Positions 1 through 8,343 are shown, numbered from the stretch's first letter. The stretch: 64,000 bases of DNA from Aquamicrobium defluvii (GCF_004363725.1 NZ_SNZF01000006.1:1-64000), one strand, 5' to 3'. The notes: a model not told the origin generated them from the letters alone. Made by a program: numbers and translations.

Positions 1-95
1 CCCTGCAATCAACCAGCAGGGGTGGGTTCAAACATGGGTCACTTCTCAATGGAAAAATCCCTCAATCCCGGGTCAGCTCTCAGCGGAAATCAACA
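1..95. mobile_element. Terminal part of an IS21-like insertion sequence (element lies outside the window)
   Basis: Two imperfect 20-bp direct repeats of the form gggtca-N2-tctca-N2-ggaaa lie at 36-55 and 70-89, exactly 34 bp apart. They end in a tcaaca tip at about 95. Multiple short subterminal repeats and a CA terminus are typical of IS21-family ends. The next coding sequence rightwards is a hydrolase gene that stops matching its family after about 75 residues, which fits damage at an insertion or deletion site. No transposase is visible, so the family call rests on end structure only. Confidence 0.4.
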
Positions 96-210
96 CGCCG
101 AGAACGGCGCGACATTCCACACCTCGGCCCAGTAGCCATCGCCTGGCGCGCGCTGGACAGGCGGCCTTGTCCGGATCGAATTCGCGTTGCTCGATGTCGT
201 CGGGCCGTGC

Positions 211-436
211 ATTGCGGTAGATGCGGATCGGTATCCGATGTGTCGGCGTGCCGATGGCCGTGTCCGTTGCCGTTACCCCCTGAGGGTGACCGGCATGAAA
301 CGCGCGGCACATGCTGTCACAGGTGTGCCGCTGCCCGCCAACGCTCCGTTCGACTGCGTCGGCAGGATAGAAGCTGTTGGTGCGCTCGATGAAAGCCCAT
401 GTCTCGGCATCGATCAGCTTCGAATAGTCCGTCCTC
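211..436 (-). pseudogene. Truncated alpha/beta hydrolase (acetyl esterase/HSL-like), N-terminal remnant
   Basis: Read on the minus strand directly after the caiD stop, the frame encodes an acetyl-esterase-type N-terminus: DYSKLIDAETWAFIERTN, then a stretch ending in HRIPIRIYRNA. In intact members of the hormone-sensitive-lipase group this is followed within a few residues by an HGGG oxyanion loop and a GDSAG nucleophile elbow. Neither is present. After IRIYRNA (about position 211) the reading frame continues with unrelated residues towards the IS-like end at 95. The gene was probably the last member of the carnitine operon and has lost its catalytic part. The 96-210 stretch is unassigned. The start codon is unclear because no good ATG follows the caiD stop in this frame. 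Confidence 0.5.
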
Positions 437-1219
437 TCATCTGCCCTTCCAGACAGGATCGCGGCCTTCGGCGAAGGCACGCGGACCTTCCGCATGATCC
501 TCCGAATCATAAAGGATATCGACGGCCGGCAATTGCCGGCGCGTCACCTTGTTCATCGCCTCCTGGAAGGGCAGTCCTTCGGCGGCACGCACCGTTTCCT
601 TGATGGCCGCGAAAACCAGCGGCGGGCCGCTTTCCAGAAGCCGGGCGACCTCCCACACGCGCTCTTCCAGCCTGTCGGCCGGCAGCACCTCGTTGACGAG
701 CCCCCAGCGCTGGGCTTCCGCGGCATCCATCCAGCGGCCGGTGAAGAGCAGATCCATCGCGACATGATAGGGCATGCGCTTCGGCAGCTTGATCGTGGCC
801 GCATCGGCCAGCGTGCCGGCGCGGATTTCCGGCAGCGCGAAGCTGGAATGCCCGGAGGCGTAGATGAGGTCGCAGGAAAGCGCCAGCTCGAAGCCTCCGC
901 CAACTGCCATGCCGTTGACGCAGGCGATCACGGGCTTGTTGAGGTCGCGCAGTTCCTGCAAGCCGCCGAAGCCGCCGACGCCATAGTCGCCATCCACCGC
1001 ATCGCCGCCTGCGGCCGCCTTCAGGTCCCACCCGGCGCTGAAGAATTTCTCGCCGGCCGTCCGCACGATGGCGACGCGCAATTCCGGATCGTCCCGAAAC
1101 GCCTTGAAGGTTTGCCCCATCAGCCGCGATGTGGCGAGGTCGATGGCGTTGGCCTTGGGCCGGTCGAGCGTGACCTCAAGAATGCCTCCTTCGCGGCGGG
1201 TTTTCACGACATCGGACAT
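437..1219 (-). CDS. caiD: Carnitinyl-CoA dehydratase / crotonobetainyl-CoA hydratase (CaiD-like)
   Basis: Crotonase-superfamily enzyme, 260 residues, expected to interconvert crotonobetainyl-CoA and L-carnitinyl-CoA in the cytosol. The N-terminal LDRPKANAID, the oxyanion segment KFFSAGWDLKA (58-68), GGGFELALSCD with Glu111, ALPE with Glu131 and the C-terminal DPVWKGR all follow E. coli CaiD closely, in which Glu111 and Glu131 are the acid-base pair. The start at 1219 is chosen over an upstream ATG at 1288 because GGAGGAGG precedes it and the extension is unlike the family. It overlaps the end of the upstream CoA-ligase gene by 16 bp, so translation is probably coupled. Last intact gene of the leftward operon. 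A general enoyl-CoA hydratase is possible, but the CaiD resemblance and the carnitine neighbours favour this call. Confidence 0.85.
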   Translation of the reverse strand: MSDVVKTRREGGILEVTLDRPKANAIDLATSRLMGQTFKAFRDDPELRVAIVRTAGEKFFSAGWDLKAAAGGDAVDGDYGVGGFGGLQELRDLNKPVIACVNGMAVGGGFELALSCDLIYASGHSSFALPEIRAGTLADAATIKLPKRMPYHVAMDLLFTGRWMDAAEAQRWGLVNEVLPADRLEERVWEVARLLESGPPLVFAAIKETVRAAEGLPFQEAMNKVTRRQLPAVDILYDSEDHAEGPRAFAEGRDPVWKGR

Positions 1220-3330
1220 AAAGCCTCCTCCTTGTCCGGGACCGCGACAGGGGCCGGACGCACCACCAGCAGCGCATCGGCAATCCACGCGCCCCTTCCC
1301 TGTTCGCAGACGATCAGCGGATTGATATCCAGCTCCTCAATCTCCTGCGCGTGGTCTAGGACGTAACCGGCCAGCGCATGGATCGCATCGACAGCCGCAC
1401 CAAGATCGGCTTTTGCGCGTCCGCGATAACCATCCAGAAGCGGGAACAGCCGAAGACTGCGCAAGCCGGCTTCGATCTCTGCCGGCGTGGCAGGCAGGAG
1501 CAGGGTTGTGCTGTCCCGAAGAAGCTCCACCAGAACGCCACCACTGCCCAGCGTCATCACCGGCCCGAAAACCGGATCGCGCGTCACGCCGACGATCAGT
1601 TCCGCCACCGCGCCCGAAACCATGCGCTCGACATAGAGGCCCTGCCCCGTAACCACGAGCTTTTCAGCCTGCGCACGAACCTCCTCACCTGATTTCAGGT
1701 TGAGTTTCACCGCGTCCAGTTCGCTCTTGTGGCCCACGCCAAGCGCCTTGAGCGCTACAGGAAAACCCAGCCTTTCCGCGGCAGCCACGGCTTCTTCCAC
1801 AGCAGAGGCGCGCAGGCCGGCAGGGACCGGAAGCCCGGCGGCGGCAAGACGCGATTTCGCCTCGGCTTCATCGGGCACCGTTGCCTGCGCATGCCGGGTG
1901 CCGTCCACGCCAGCCGCAAACACCTTCTCGGGAGCGGGCTTTGCCCATGCCTCTCCGATGAACGCAGCAGCCTCCGCCGCCTCCAGCGCTTCCGCAATGC
2001 CATGCAAAGGCACGATTCCGCGCTCGATCAGCTGTTCGGCATGATGCTCCGGCAGATTTTCCGGCATGGTGGCGACGATGGCCCCGCGCGCGTCATTGGC
2101 CTTCAATGCCGCCTCGAAGGCAGCGGAGGCGGTCGCCCAGTCGGCATCCGAGCAACGGTCCGCGCGCGGATAGTCGAGCACCAGCATGTCGAGATCGAAG
2201 CCGCCTTGCACGAAAATGCCGAAGGCCGCCTGCATCGCCGGGCCGTCGTTCCAGATGAAGGTGTGGTAGTCGAGAGGATTTGCCGGCGCGACCAGCGGGC
2301 CCAGCACATCGCGCACCCGTTGCCGGTGCCCCGCAGAAAGCGCCGGGAAGCCGACTCCCCGGCCGACCGCAGCGTCCGCGATTACCGAGGCTTCCCCGCC
2401 AGAACAGCTCATCGACGACAGGCGGCGCCCCGGCAGGGGGCCATGGACATGGACGAGCTTCAGCGCTTCCAGCAAGGAGGGGATGGAGCCGACACGGGCA
2501 ATGCCCAGCCGCCGCAGAAAAGCTTCGGAGCCGGCATCGGAACCGGCCAACGACGCCGTGTGCGAGATGGTGGCCGCGCGTGCCTGTTCGGAACGGCCAA
2601 CCTTCATCGCAATTATGGGCTTGGCGAGTTCGCGGGCGCGCGCGGCCAGCCTTTCGAACCCGGAAACGCTGTCGAACCCTTCGATATGCAGGCCAAGGCA
2701 GGAAACGCGTTCATCCTCGATCAGGCCCAGCGCCATGTCGGACAGGCCGGTCTGCGCCTGATTGCCCGCCGTCATCAGATAGGCCACCGGCAAGCCGCGC
2801 TGCTGCATCGACAGATTGATGGCGATGTTGGAGGACTGGGTGATGATGGCAGCGCCACGTTCGCCGGGTTTCAGCCGCCGCCCGCCATGCTGGTCCGGCC
2901 ACAGCAGCGCCCCGTCGGCATAGTTGATGAGGCCATAGCAGTTCGGGCCGATGACGGGCATGTCGCCCGCCGCGGCAATCAGCTCCCGTTGCAGGCGTGC
3001 GCCTTCCCCCTCGTCCTCTCCGGCTTCCAGAAAACCGGAGGCGAAGCAGATGGCCCCGCCAGCCCCCATCGCCGCCAGTTCCCGGACGATGCCGATGGTG
3101 GCGAAGCGGTTGACGCCGATGAACACCGCATCCGGCGCGCCCGGCAATTCCGCCAGCGAAGCATAGGCGCGAACGCCCTCGATCCCGGTGCGCCTGGGAT
3201 GCACCGGCCACACCTCGCCGGCAAACCCCATTTTCAGCGATTGCACGACCACATTGGGAGCGTATGCCCCGCCGCCGATCACGGCGATGGACTTTGGCCG
3301 CAACAGGCGTTCGAGGGGGTTTACCGACAC
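1204..3330 (-). CDS. ADP-forming acyl-CoA synthetase, probably for carnitine/crotonobetaine/butyrobetaine
   Basis: Single-chain 708-residue NDP-forming acyl-CoA ligase. Order: CoA-binding Rossmann domain (about 10-135), succinyl-CoA-ligase-like flavodoxin domains (about 150-460) with the phospho-His loop SHTASLAG (His257), then an ATP-grasp domain (about 490-690) with FPVALKALGVGHKSELDAV and the end motif ELDINPLIV. The family makes acyl-CoA plus ADP and phosphate from acid, CoA and ATP. It lies 1 bp after the acyl-CoA dehydrogenase gene and overlaps caiD, so it probably supplies the CoA ester for those two enzymes in place of the AMP-forming CaiC of enterobacteria. Substrate is inference from context. 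Confidence 0.8.
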   Translation of the reverse strand: MSVNPLERLLRPKSIAVIGGGAYAPNVVVQSLKMGFAGEVWPVHPRRTGIEGVRAYASLAELPGAPDAVFIGVNRFATIGIVRELAAMGAGGAICFASGFLEAGEDEGEGARLQRELIAAAGDMPVIGPNCYGLINYADGALLWPDQHGGRRLKPGERGAAIITQSSNIAINLSMQQRGLPVAYLMTAGNQAQTGLSDMALGLIEDERVSCLGLHIEGFDSVSGFERLAARARELAKPIIAMKVGRSEQARAATISHTASLAGSDAGSEAFLRRLGIARVGSIPSLLEALKLVHVHGPLPGRRLSSMSCSGGEASVIADAAVGRGVGFPALSAGHRQRVRDVLGPLVAPANPLDYHTFIWNDGPAMQAAFGIFVQGGFDLDMLVLDYPRADRCSDADWATASAAFEAALKANDARGAIVATMPENLPEHHAEQLIERGIVPLHGIAEALEAAEAAAFIGEAWAKPAPEKVFAAGVDGTRHAQATVPDEAEAKSRLAAAGLPVPAGLRASAVEEAVAAAERLGFPVALKALGVGHKSELDAVKLNLKSGEEVRAQAEKLVVTGQGLYVERMVSGAVAELIVGVTRDPVFGPVMTLGSGGVLVELLRDSTTLLLPATPAEIEAGLRSLRLFPLLDGYRGRAKADLGAAVDAIHALAGYVLDHAQEIEELDINPLIVCEQGRGAWIADALLVVRPAPVAVPDKEEALCPMS

Positions 3331-3331
3331 A

Positions 3332-4495
3332 TCAGCCTCCCACCGCCCTCAACAAGGCACGCGAAATGATGTGGCGCTGGATTTCAGACGTGCCTTCCCA
3401 GATGCGCTCGACACGGGCGTCGCGCCAGATGCGCTCCAGCGGCAGGTCGTCCATCAGGCCCATGCCGCCATGGATCTGGATCGCCTCATCCGCCACGAAA
3501 GCCAGCATCTCCGTGGCCTTCAGCTTGGCCATGGCCATGTCCTGATCGGTGACGGTGCCCTGATCGTATTTCCAGCCAGCCTCCAGAACCATCAGCTCGG
3601 CCGCCTTCAGTTCCGTCGCCATGTCGGCCAGCTTGAACGAGACGCCCTGGAACTTGCCGATCCGCTGGCCGAACTGCTCACGCTGCGCGGCGTAGTCGAT
3701 GGCGTGGGAAAGCGCCCGTTCGGCTCGCCCGAGACAGGTGGCCCCAACCTGAAGGCGCGTTGCGCCCAGCCAGCTGTTGGCCACCTCGAAGCCTTTGTGG
3801 ACCTCCCCCAGCACCTGGCTCTTCGGCAGCCGGCAATTGTCGAACTCCAGCACCGAATTGGTGTAGCCGCGATGCGAGACGTTGCGATAACCGTCGCGCA
3901 CGGTGAAGCCGGGCATGCCCTTGTCGACGAAGAAGGCGGTGATCTTCCTGCGCTTGCCGCGCGGCCCGTCCTCCTCGCCGGAGGCCATGAAGCAGATGGC
4001 GAAATCGGCAATGTCTGCATGGCTGATGAAATGCTTGGTGCCGTTGAGCACCCAGTCGTCGCCATCCTGCACGGCGCTCGCCTTCATGCCGCGCAGGTCC
4101 GAACCGGCGCCCGGCTCTGTCATCGCCAGGCAATCGGATTTTTCGCCACGAATGCAGGGATAGAGATATTTCTCCTTCTGCTCGTCCGTTCCCGCAAGCA
4201 GGATGTTGGAAGGGCGCGCCACGCAGGTCCAGTGCAGGGCATAGTTGGCGCGGCCAAGTTCCTTTTCGTAAAGCAGCCACGTGACCGTATCGAGACCCGC
4301 GCCACCCACCTCTTCCGGCATATTGGCGGCGTAAAGGCCGGCAGCGATGGCCTTTTGCCTGATCTCCGCAACCAGTTCGGGGCGCAGATGCCCTGTGCGT
4401 TCCACCTCCGTCTCATGCGGGTAAAGCTCGTTTTCGACAAAAGCGCGTGTGGTTTCGACAATGGCGCGCTGTTCCTCGCTCAGCCCGAAATCCAT
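3332..4495 (-). CDS. Acyl-CoA dehydrogenase, probably betainyl-type (CaiA-like role)
   Basis: FAD-dependent acyl-CoA dehydrogenase of normal length (387 residues). The N-terminal helical domain starts MDFGLSEEQRAIVETTRAF. The FAD/substrate segment is CLAMTEPGAGSDLRGMKA, and the C-terminal domain carries QIHGGMGLMDDLPLERIWRD and WEGTSEIQRH, whose Glu (about 367) is the catalytic base position. Neighbours on the same strand are 4 bp upstream (carnitine dehydrogenase) and 1 bp downstream (CoA ligase). The likely role is desaturation of gamma-butyrobetainyl-CoA to crotonobetainyl-CoA, feeding CaiD. This is inferred from context; the sequence alone supports only an acyl-CoA dehydrogenase. Confidence 0.85.
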   Translation of the reverse strand: MDFGLSEEQRAIVETTRAFVENELYPHETEVERTGHLRPELVAEIRQKAIAAGLYAANMPEEVGGAGLDTVTWLLYEKELGRANYALHWTCVARPSNILLAGTDEQKEKYLYPCIRGEKSDCLAMTEPGAGSDLRGMKASAVQDGDDWVLNGTKHFISHADIADFAICFMASGEEDGPRGKRRKITAFFVDKGMPGFTVRDGYRNVSHRGYTNSVLEFDNCRLPKSQVLGEVHKGFEVANSWLGATRLQVGATCLGRAERALSHAIDYAAQREQFGQRIGKFQGVSFKLADMATELKAAELMVLEAGWKYDQGTVTDQDMAMAKLKATEMLAFVADEAIQIHGGMGLMDDLPLERIWRDARVERIWEGTSEIQRHIISRALLRAVGG

Positions 4496-4499
4496 CGCC

Positions 4500-5513
4500 T
4501 TACACCTTCTGCCCGGAAGCCAGCTTCGCCAGGCGGGCCGTGTAATCGTTGAGCAACTCGCCTGCTCCCCAGCCCTTGCCGTCGTTCTGGCGGCCGAGGG
4601 CCTGCATCATGGCGACGAGGTTGTCGTCGCGAATCTGCTCCAGTTCGCGGATCGACCATTTTCCGGACTGCTCGTCGGACTGACCGGCAATCAGATCCAC
4701 CAGTTCATCGTTGAATTCCGGCACATCGGTCAGCTTCGTCCACGGCCATTCCAGGCAGGGGCCGAACTGGGCCATGAAATGACGCATGCCGGCCTCGCCG
4801 CCGGCAATGCGGTAGACCTGGAACATGCCCATCTGCGCCCAGCGCAGGCCGAAGGAATAGCGCATGATGTCGTCGAGTTCCTCGACGGTACAGATGCCGT
4901 CCTTGATCAGCCACAGCGCCTCGCGCCACATGGCTTCAAGCAGCCGGTCGCCGACGAAAGCCTCGATCTCCTTGCGCACCACCACCGGCTTCATGCCGAT
5001 GGAGGCATAGATTTCCCTTGCCTTTTCGATCGTATCCCGCGCGGTCGCCTCACCGCCCACCACCTCCACCAGAGGCAGCAGGTAAACCGGATTGAACGGA
5101 TGGCCGACCACCAGCCGCTCCGGATGCTTCTTCATCGCGGACTGCATATCGCTCGGCTTGATGCCGGAGGTGGACGAGCCGATGACGGCATGCGCAGGGG
5201 CATGCGCATCGATCTCGGCCAGCACCTTGTGTTTCAGTTCAAGCCGTTCCGGCACGCTCTCCTGAATGAAGCCGGCATCCGCCACAGCCTCCGCGATGGT
5301 TTTTGCGAAGGTGAGCGTGCCTTCCCGCGGCAAGCCTTCCGGGCACATCTGCCGGTAGGCGCGGCGTGCGCCCTGCATCACCTCATCCACCTTGCGGGCG
5401 GCTTGCGGATCGGGATCGAAAATCGAAACGTCGATGCCGTTGAGCAGCAGGCGCGCCACCCAGCCAGCGCCGATCACCCCGCCGCCGACGGCGGCTGCCT
5501 TGTGAATGGTCAT
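4500..5513 (-). CDS. lcdH: L-carnitine 3-dehydrogenase
   Basis: NAD-dependent dehydrogenase (337 residues) of the 3-hydroxyacyl-CoA dehydrogenase fold, expected to oxidise L-carnitine to 3-dehydrocarnitine. It opens with the Rossmann glycine motif VGGGVIGAGW. Mid-protein are IGSSTSGIKPSDMQ and VVGHPFNPVYLLPLVEVVGG, both characteristic of carnitine dehydrogenases. The C-terminal half is helical, with FGLRWAQMGMF. The start at 5513 (MTIHKAAAVGGG) is chosen over upstream in-frame codons because the Rossmann strand begins there. In several Pseudomonas and rhizobial homologues a thioesterase domain is fused to the C-terminus; it is absent here and no separate thioesterase gene follows. The BKACE gene lies 13 bp upstream in the same operon. 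Confidence 0.88.
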   Translation of the reverse strand: MTIHKAAAVGGGVIGAGWVARLLLNGIDVSIFDPDPQAARKVDEVMQGARRAYRQMCPEGLPREGTLTFAKTIAEAVADAGFIQESVPERLELKHKVLAEIDAHAPAHAVIGSSTSGIKPSDMQSAMKKHPERLVVGHPFNPVYLLPLVEVVGGEATARDTIEKAREIYASIGMKPVVVRKEIEAFVGDRLLEAMWREALWLIKDGICTVEELDDIMRYSFGLRWAQMGMFQVYRIAGGEAGMRHFMAQFGPCLEWPWTKLTDVPEFNDELVDLIAGQSDEQSGKWSIRELEQIRDDNLVAMMQALGRQNDGKGWGAGELLNDYTARLAKLASGQKV

Positions 5514-5526
5514 GATTGCGCCTCCC

Positions 5527-6444
5527 TCAGATCGCCAGCGGCGCGCGCTTGGTGAGATTGAGCTTCCTGCGCACCTCTTCCGGCCCGATGACGCGCGCAC
5601 CCAGATTTTCCACGATGCTCACAGCGCGTTCCACAAGCTGTGCGTTGGTGGCGAGCTGCCCCTTGCCGAGCCACAGATTGTCCTCCAGCCCGACGCGGAC
5701 ATTGCCGCCGGCAAGAACCGCCGCCGCCGCATAGGCCATCTGGTTGCGGCCAAGCGCGAAGGCCGAGAATGTCCATTCCTTCGGCACGTTGTTGACCATG
5801 GCCATGAAGGTGTTGAGGTCGTCCGGCGCGCCCCATGGCACGCCCATGCAAAGCTGCACCAGAGCATCAGGGGCCAGAACGCCTTCCTTCACCAGTTCCT
5901 TCGCGAACCACAGATGGCCGGTGTCGAAGGCTTCGACCTCAGGCTTGACGCCCATTTCGGTCATCATGGAGCCCATCGCCCGCAACATGCCGGGCGTGTT
6001 GGTCATCACATAGTCGGCCTCGGCGAAATTCATGGTGCCGCAGTCGAGCGTGCAGATTTCCGGCAGGCACTGGCGCACATGCTCCACGCGTTCCGCAGCA
6101 CCCGCCATGTCGGTGCCCTGCTGCTTCAGCGGCAACGGCGCCTCGGGGGAGCCGAACACCATGTCGCCGCCCATGCCGGCGGTGAGGTTCAGCACCACGT
6201 CGACTTCCGCCGCGCGGATGCGCTCGGTCACCTCGCGATAGAGGTGGATGTCGCGGCGGGGCGCGCCGGTCTCGGGGTCGCGCACATGGCAGTGCACGAT
6301 TGCCGCCCCTGCCTTCGCGGCCTCAATAGCGGACTCGGCAATCTGCTGCGGCGAGCGTGGCACGTGCGGGCTGCGGTCCTGCGTGCCGCCCGATCCGGTG
6401 ACGGCACAGGTAATGAACACCTCGCGATTCATCTCGAGCGGCAT
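5527..6444 (-). CDS. BKACE-family 3-dehydrocarnitine cleavage enzyme
   Basis: Beta-keto acid cleavage enzyme (DUF849), 305 residues. The Zn-binding and catalytic motif is GAAIVHCHVRDPETG, followed by NLTAGMGGDMVFGSPE and, later, GVPWGAPDDLNTFMAMVNNV. BKACE enzymes condense a beta-keto acid with acetyl-CoA. The member paired with carnitine dehydrogenase converts 3-dehydrocarnitine and acetyl-CoA to betainyl-CoA and acetoacetate. First gene of the leftward operon, 76 bp from the divergent regulator gene. GGAGGAG lies upstream of the ATG at 6444 with a slightly long spacer; an internal Met (fifth residue) is an alternative start. The substrate is assigned from the adjacent lcdH. Confidence 0.85.
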   Translation of the reverse strand: MPLEMNREVFITCAVTGSGGTQDRSPHVPRSPQQIAESAIEAAKAGAAIVHCHVRDPETGAPRRDIHLYREVTERIRAAEVDVVLNLTAGMGGDMVFGSPEAPLPLKQQGTDMAGAAERVEHVRQCLPEICTLDCGTMNFAEADYVMTNTPGMLRAMGSMMTEMGVKPEVEAFDTGHLWFAKELVKEGVLAPDALVQLCMGVPWGAPDDLNTFMAMVNNVPKEWTFSAFALGRNQMAYAAAAVLAGGNVRVGLEDNLWLGKGQLATNAQLVERAVSIVENLGARVIGPEEVRRKLNLTKRAPLAI

Positions 6445-6499
6445 GGGGGCGTCTCCTCCAATTGACGTGCGCCATCATTGCACGCTTGCAGGCTTCTGC

Positions 6500-6520
6500 T
6501 TTGCGTTTTACGAACGCAAA
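6500..6520. promoter_or_regulatory. Perfect 8-bp inverted repeat abutting the cdhR-like start codon
   Basis: TTTGCGTT (6500-6507) and AACGCAAA (6513-6520) form a perfect inverted repeat with a 5-nt loop, ending at the base before the ATG at 6521. It sits in the 76-bp divergent region between the BKACE gene and the regulator gene. It could be a regulator operator or an RNA hairpin over the translation start. No Shine-Dalgarno sequence is visible for the ATG. Confidence 0.4.
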
Positions 6521-7501
6521 ATGGCAAAAAGCGAAAAACCGAGCATATTCCGGGCCGAGCACGCCCCGCTCAAACTGACGTTCCTGCTATTCTCCGGATC
6601 GTCGATCATGTGCGTGGCCTCGGCCATCGACCCGCTGCGCGCCGCCAACCGCATCGCTGGCGAGCGGCTGTTCGATTTCAAGCTGGTGTCGATGAACGGC
6701 GAGCCCGCCATGACCACCAGCGACCTGCCGGTGCCGGTGAGCGGACGCTTCGACCCGCGCGAGGCCACCGACGTGCTGGCCGTCATCGGCGGTTTCGGCG
6801 CAAAGAATCACGGCACCGCCGCGCTGCTTTCGGGACTGCGCCAGGCGGCACGCCCGGCGCGCGCCATCGGCGGCATCGAAGCCGGCACATGGCTGGTGGG
6901 CCGTGCCGGCCTGCTGGAAGGCCGCGCCGCCACCACGCACTGGGAGGATCTGGAGGATTTCGCCGCCGCCTTTCCCGGTGCCGATGTGCGGCCCGACCGC
7001 TACGTCATCGACGGTCCGGTGTTCACCTCGGGCGGCGCCTCGCCCACCTTCGACCTGATGCTCCACCTGATCCGCACGAGGCTCGGCATGGCGGTGGCGC
7101 TGGATGTCGCCAGCGTCTTCATCTACGACCAGACCCGCGCCGCAACCGACGCCCAGCCGCTGGTCTCGCTCGGCCGCCTCGACGGCTACGATGCGCGGTT
7201 GGCACAGTCGATCCGGCTGATGGAATCCCATATCGACCAGCCGCTGACCATCGCAAGCGTGGCACGGCGCGTCGGCCTCACCCCACGGGCGCTGGAGAAC
7301 ATCTTCCGTTCCTCGATCGGGGAGACGCCCGGCGCCTATTATCTGCGTCTGCGCCTCAACGCGGCGCGCCGGCTGGTGGCCGACACGCGCCTGCCGATGG
7401 CCGACATCGCGGCCCGCACCGGCTTCTCGTCGGCCACGACCTTCTCGCGCGCCTTCGCCAAGGGGTTCGGCAAGGCGCCATCCATGTTGAGGAACGGTTG
7501 A
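6521..7501 (+). CDS. cdhR: GlxA/CdhR-type AraC-family regulator of carnitine catabolism
   Basis: 326-residue transcription factor. The N-terminal DJ-1/PfpI-like amidotransferase-fold sensor domain (about 12-190) includes FLLFSGSSIMCVASAIDPLRA and FTSGGASPTFDLMLHLI. The C-terminal AraC DNA-binding domain (about 225-326) carries two helix-turn-helix units: LTIASVARRVGLTPRALENIF and MADIAARTGFSSATTFSRAF. This architecture is that of CdhR/GbdR, the carnitine- and betaine-responsive regulators. It is divergent from the carnitine operon, so it is the expected activator. The ATG at 6521 fits the domain start; the open frame extends further upstream, but that part overlaps the BKACE gene. Confidence 0.82.
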   Translation: MAKSEKPSIFRAEHAPLKLTFLLFSGSSIMCVASAIDPLRAANRIAGERLFDFKLVSMNGEPAMTTSDLPVPVSGRFDPREATDVLAVIGGFGAKNHGTAALLSGLRQAARPARAIGGIEAGTWLVGRAGLLEGRAATTHWEDLEDFAAAFPGADVRPDRYVIDGPVFTSGGASPTFDLMLHLIRTRLGMAVALDVASVFIYDQTRAATDAQPLVSLGRLDGYDARLAQSIRLMESHIDQPLTIASVARRVGLTPRALENIFRSSIGETPGAYYLRLRLNAARRLVADTRLPMADIAARTGFSSATTFSRAFAKGFGKAPSMLRNG

Positions 7502-7711
7502 TCAGGCTGCGTTTCGGCTGCGTTGCCCGCCCTGCTCCAGAAGGGCCCGCATCTGCCTGGACAGGTGTGCCTGAAGGCGGCTGGCGACGGCGCGGTCCCA
7601 CTCGTCGCAGGCTTCGCTGGCGGCCGGGCGCGGCAGCGCCATCAGCCGGTCGAAAATGGAACCCGTGCCCCCGTTCGACAGAAGGGCGTCGATTTCGCGA
7701 TCCTGTTGCAT
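7502..7711 (-). CDS. Small hypothetical protein
   Basis: 69-residue reading frame, immediately convergent with the cdhR-like gene: its stop codon abuts the cdhR stop. The product is charged and mostly helical (MQQDREIDALLSNGGTGSIF, then RLQAHLSRQMRALLEQGG) with no signal peptide or membrane segment. An AGGCGAG-like sequence precedes the ATG. I do not recognise a family. It is kept because it fills the gap with GC-rich codon use like its neighbours and has a plausible ribosome site, but it may be spurious. Confidence 0.4.
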   Translation of the reverse strand: MQQDREIDALLSNGGTGSIFDRLMALPRPAASEACDEWDRAVASRLQAHLSRQMRALLEQGGQRSRNAA

Positions 7712-7857
7712 ATCGGCTCGCCTCGTTTCAGCCAGTTACGAGGCTCGTTTATAGGATATGCGTGACGGCCACATGAAGGCAGCACGGCGGCATTGTGGCG
7801 GCAATTCGGGGACCCTTTTTCCAGGTTGCCACGATTGCGCGAAAACCGCCAAACCGG

Positions 7858-8343
7858 CTATTCGGGGTCGCCTAATGCCTTTTCGAAAAGGACCGTGGTG
7901 AGGCCGCTCTGCCATTCCTCGTCCGGATAGCGCCCCATCTCGACATAGCCCAACGCCTTGTAGAAGCTCTGGCTCTGCTCGTTGAAGGTGTCGGTTTCCA
8001 GCCGTGCCTGGCGGAACCCCTTCGCGGCCATCTCCCGCTCCGCCAACTCCATCAGGCGTCGTCCCACGCCCCTTCGCTGAAAGCCGGAAGACACATGCAG
8101 CGCATCGACGAAATCGTCGACGCAATGGATCAGCCCCGCGATCTCGCCGCCGATCTCGGCCACCAGCATATCCGCTCCGCAGCGCTCCACAAAGCGGCCG
8201 CCGATATCGGTGTCGACATAGCGACGGATGGAGGCTTCCGTGATCTGAGGCCGCCAGGTGCTTTCGAACGTATCGCGCAATATGGCCTTCATGGCCGGAA
8301 AGTCCCGCGGACGCGCGGGCCGCACAATAATTTCATCCGTCAT
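7858..8343 (-). CDS. GNAT-family N-acetyltransferase
   Basis: 161-residue single-domain GNAT enzyme. It starts MTDEIIVRPARPRDFPAMKA, has the acetyl-CoA pyrophosphate-binding motif SGFQRRGVGRRLMELAE near residue 95, and ends with a typical FYKALGYVEMGRYPDEEW strand. The family transfers acetyl from acetyl-CoA to an amine of a small molecule or protein; the substrate cannot be told from sequence. It lies 20 bp upstream of xylA's 3' end region on the same strand but is not obviously functionally tied to it. Upstream spacing of about 146 bp to the small protein is free of genes. Confidence 0.85.
   Translation of the reverse strand: MTDEIIVRPARPRDFPAMKAILRDTFESTWRPQITEASIRRYVDTDIGGRFVERCGADMLVAEIGGEIAGLIHCVDDFVDALHVSSGFQRRGVGRRLMELAEREMAAKGFRQARLETDTFNEQSQSFYKALGYVEMGRYPDEEWQSGLTTVLFEKALGDPE

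Noticed and set aside
1729..3369. Plus-strand open frame of 546 codons opposite the CoA ligase
   Set aside because: Antisense shadow caused by codon bias; the ligase domains on the minus strand are clear.
4500..5513. 3-hydroxybutyryl-CoA dehydrogenase
   Set aside because: The fold is shared, but the IGSSTSGIKPSD and VVGHPFNPVYLLP segments and the BKACE neighbour fit carnitine dehydrogenase.
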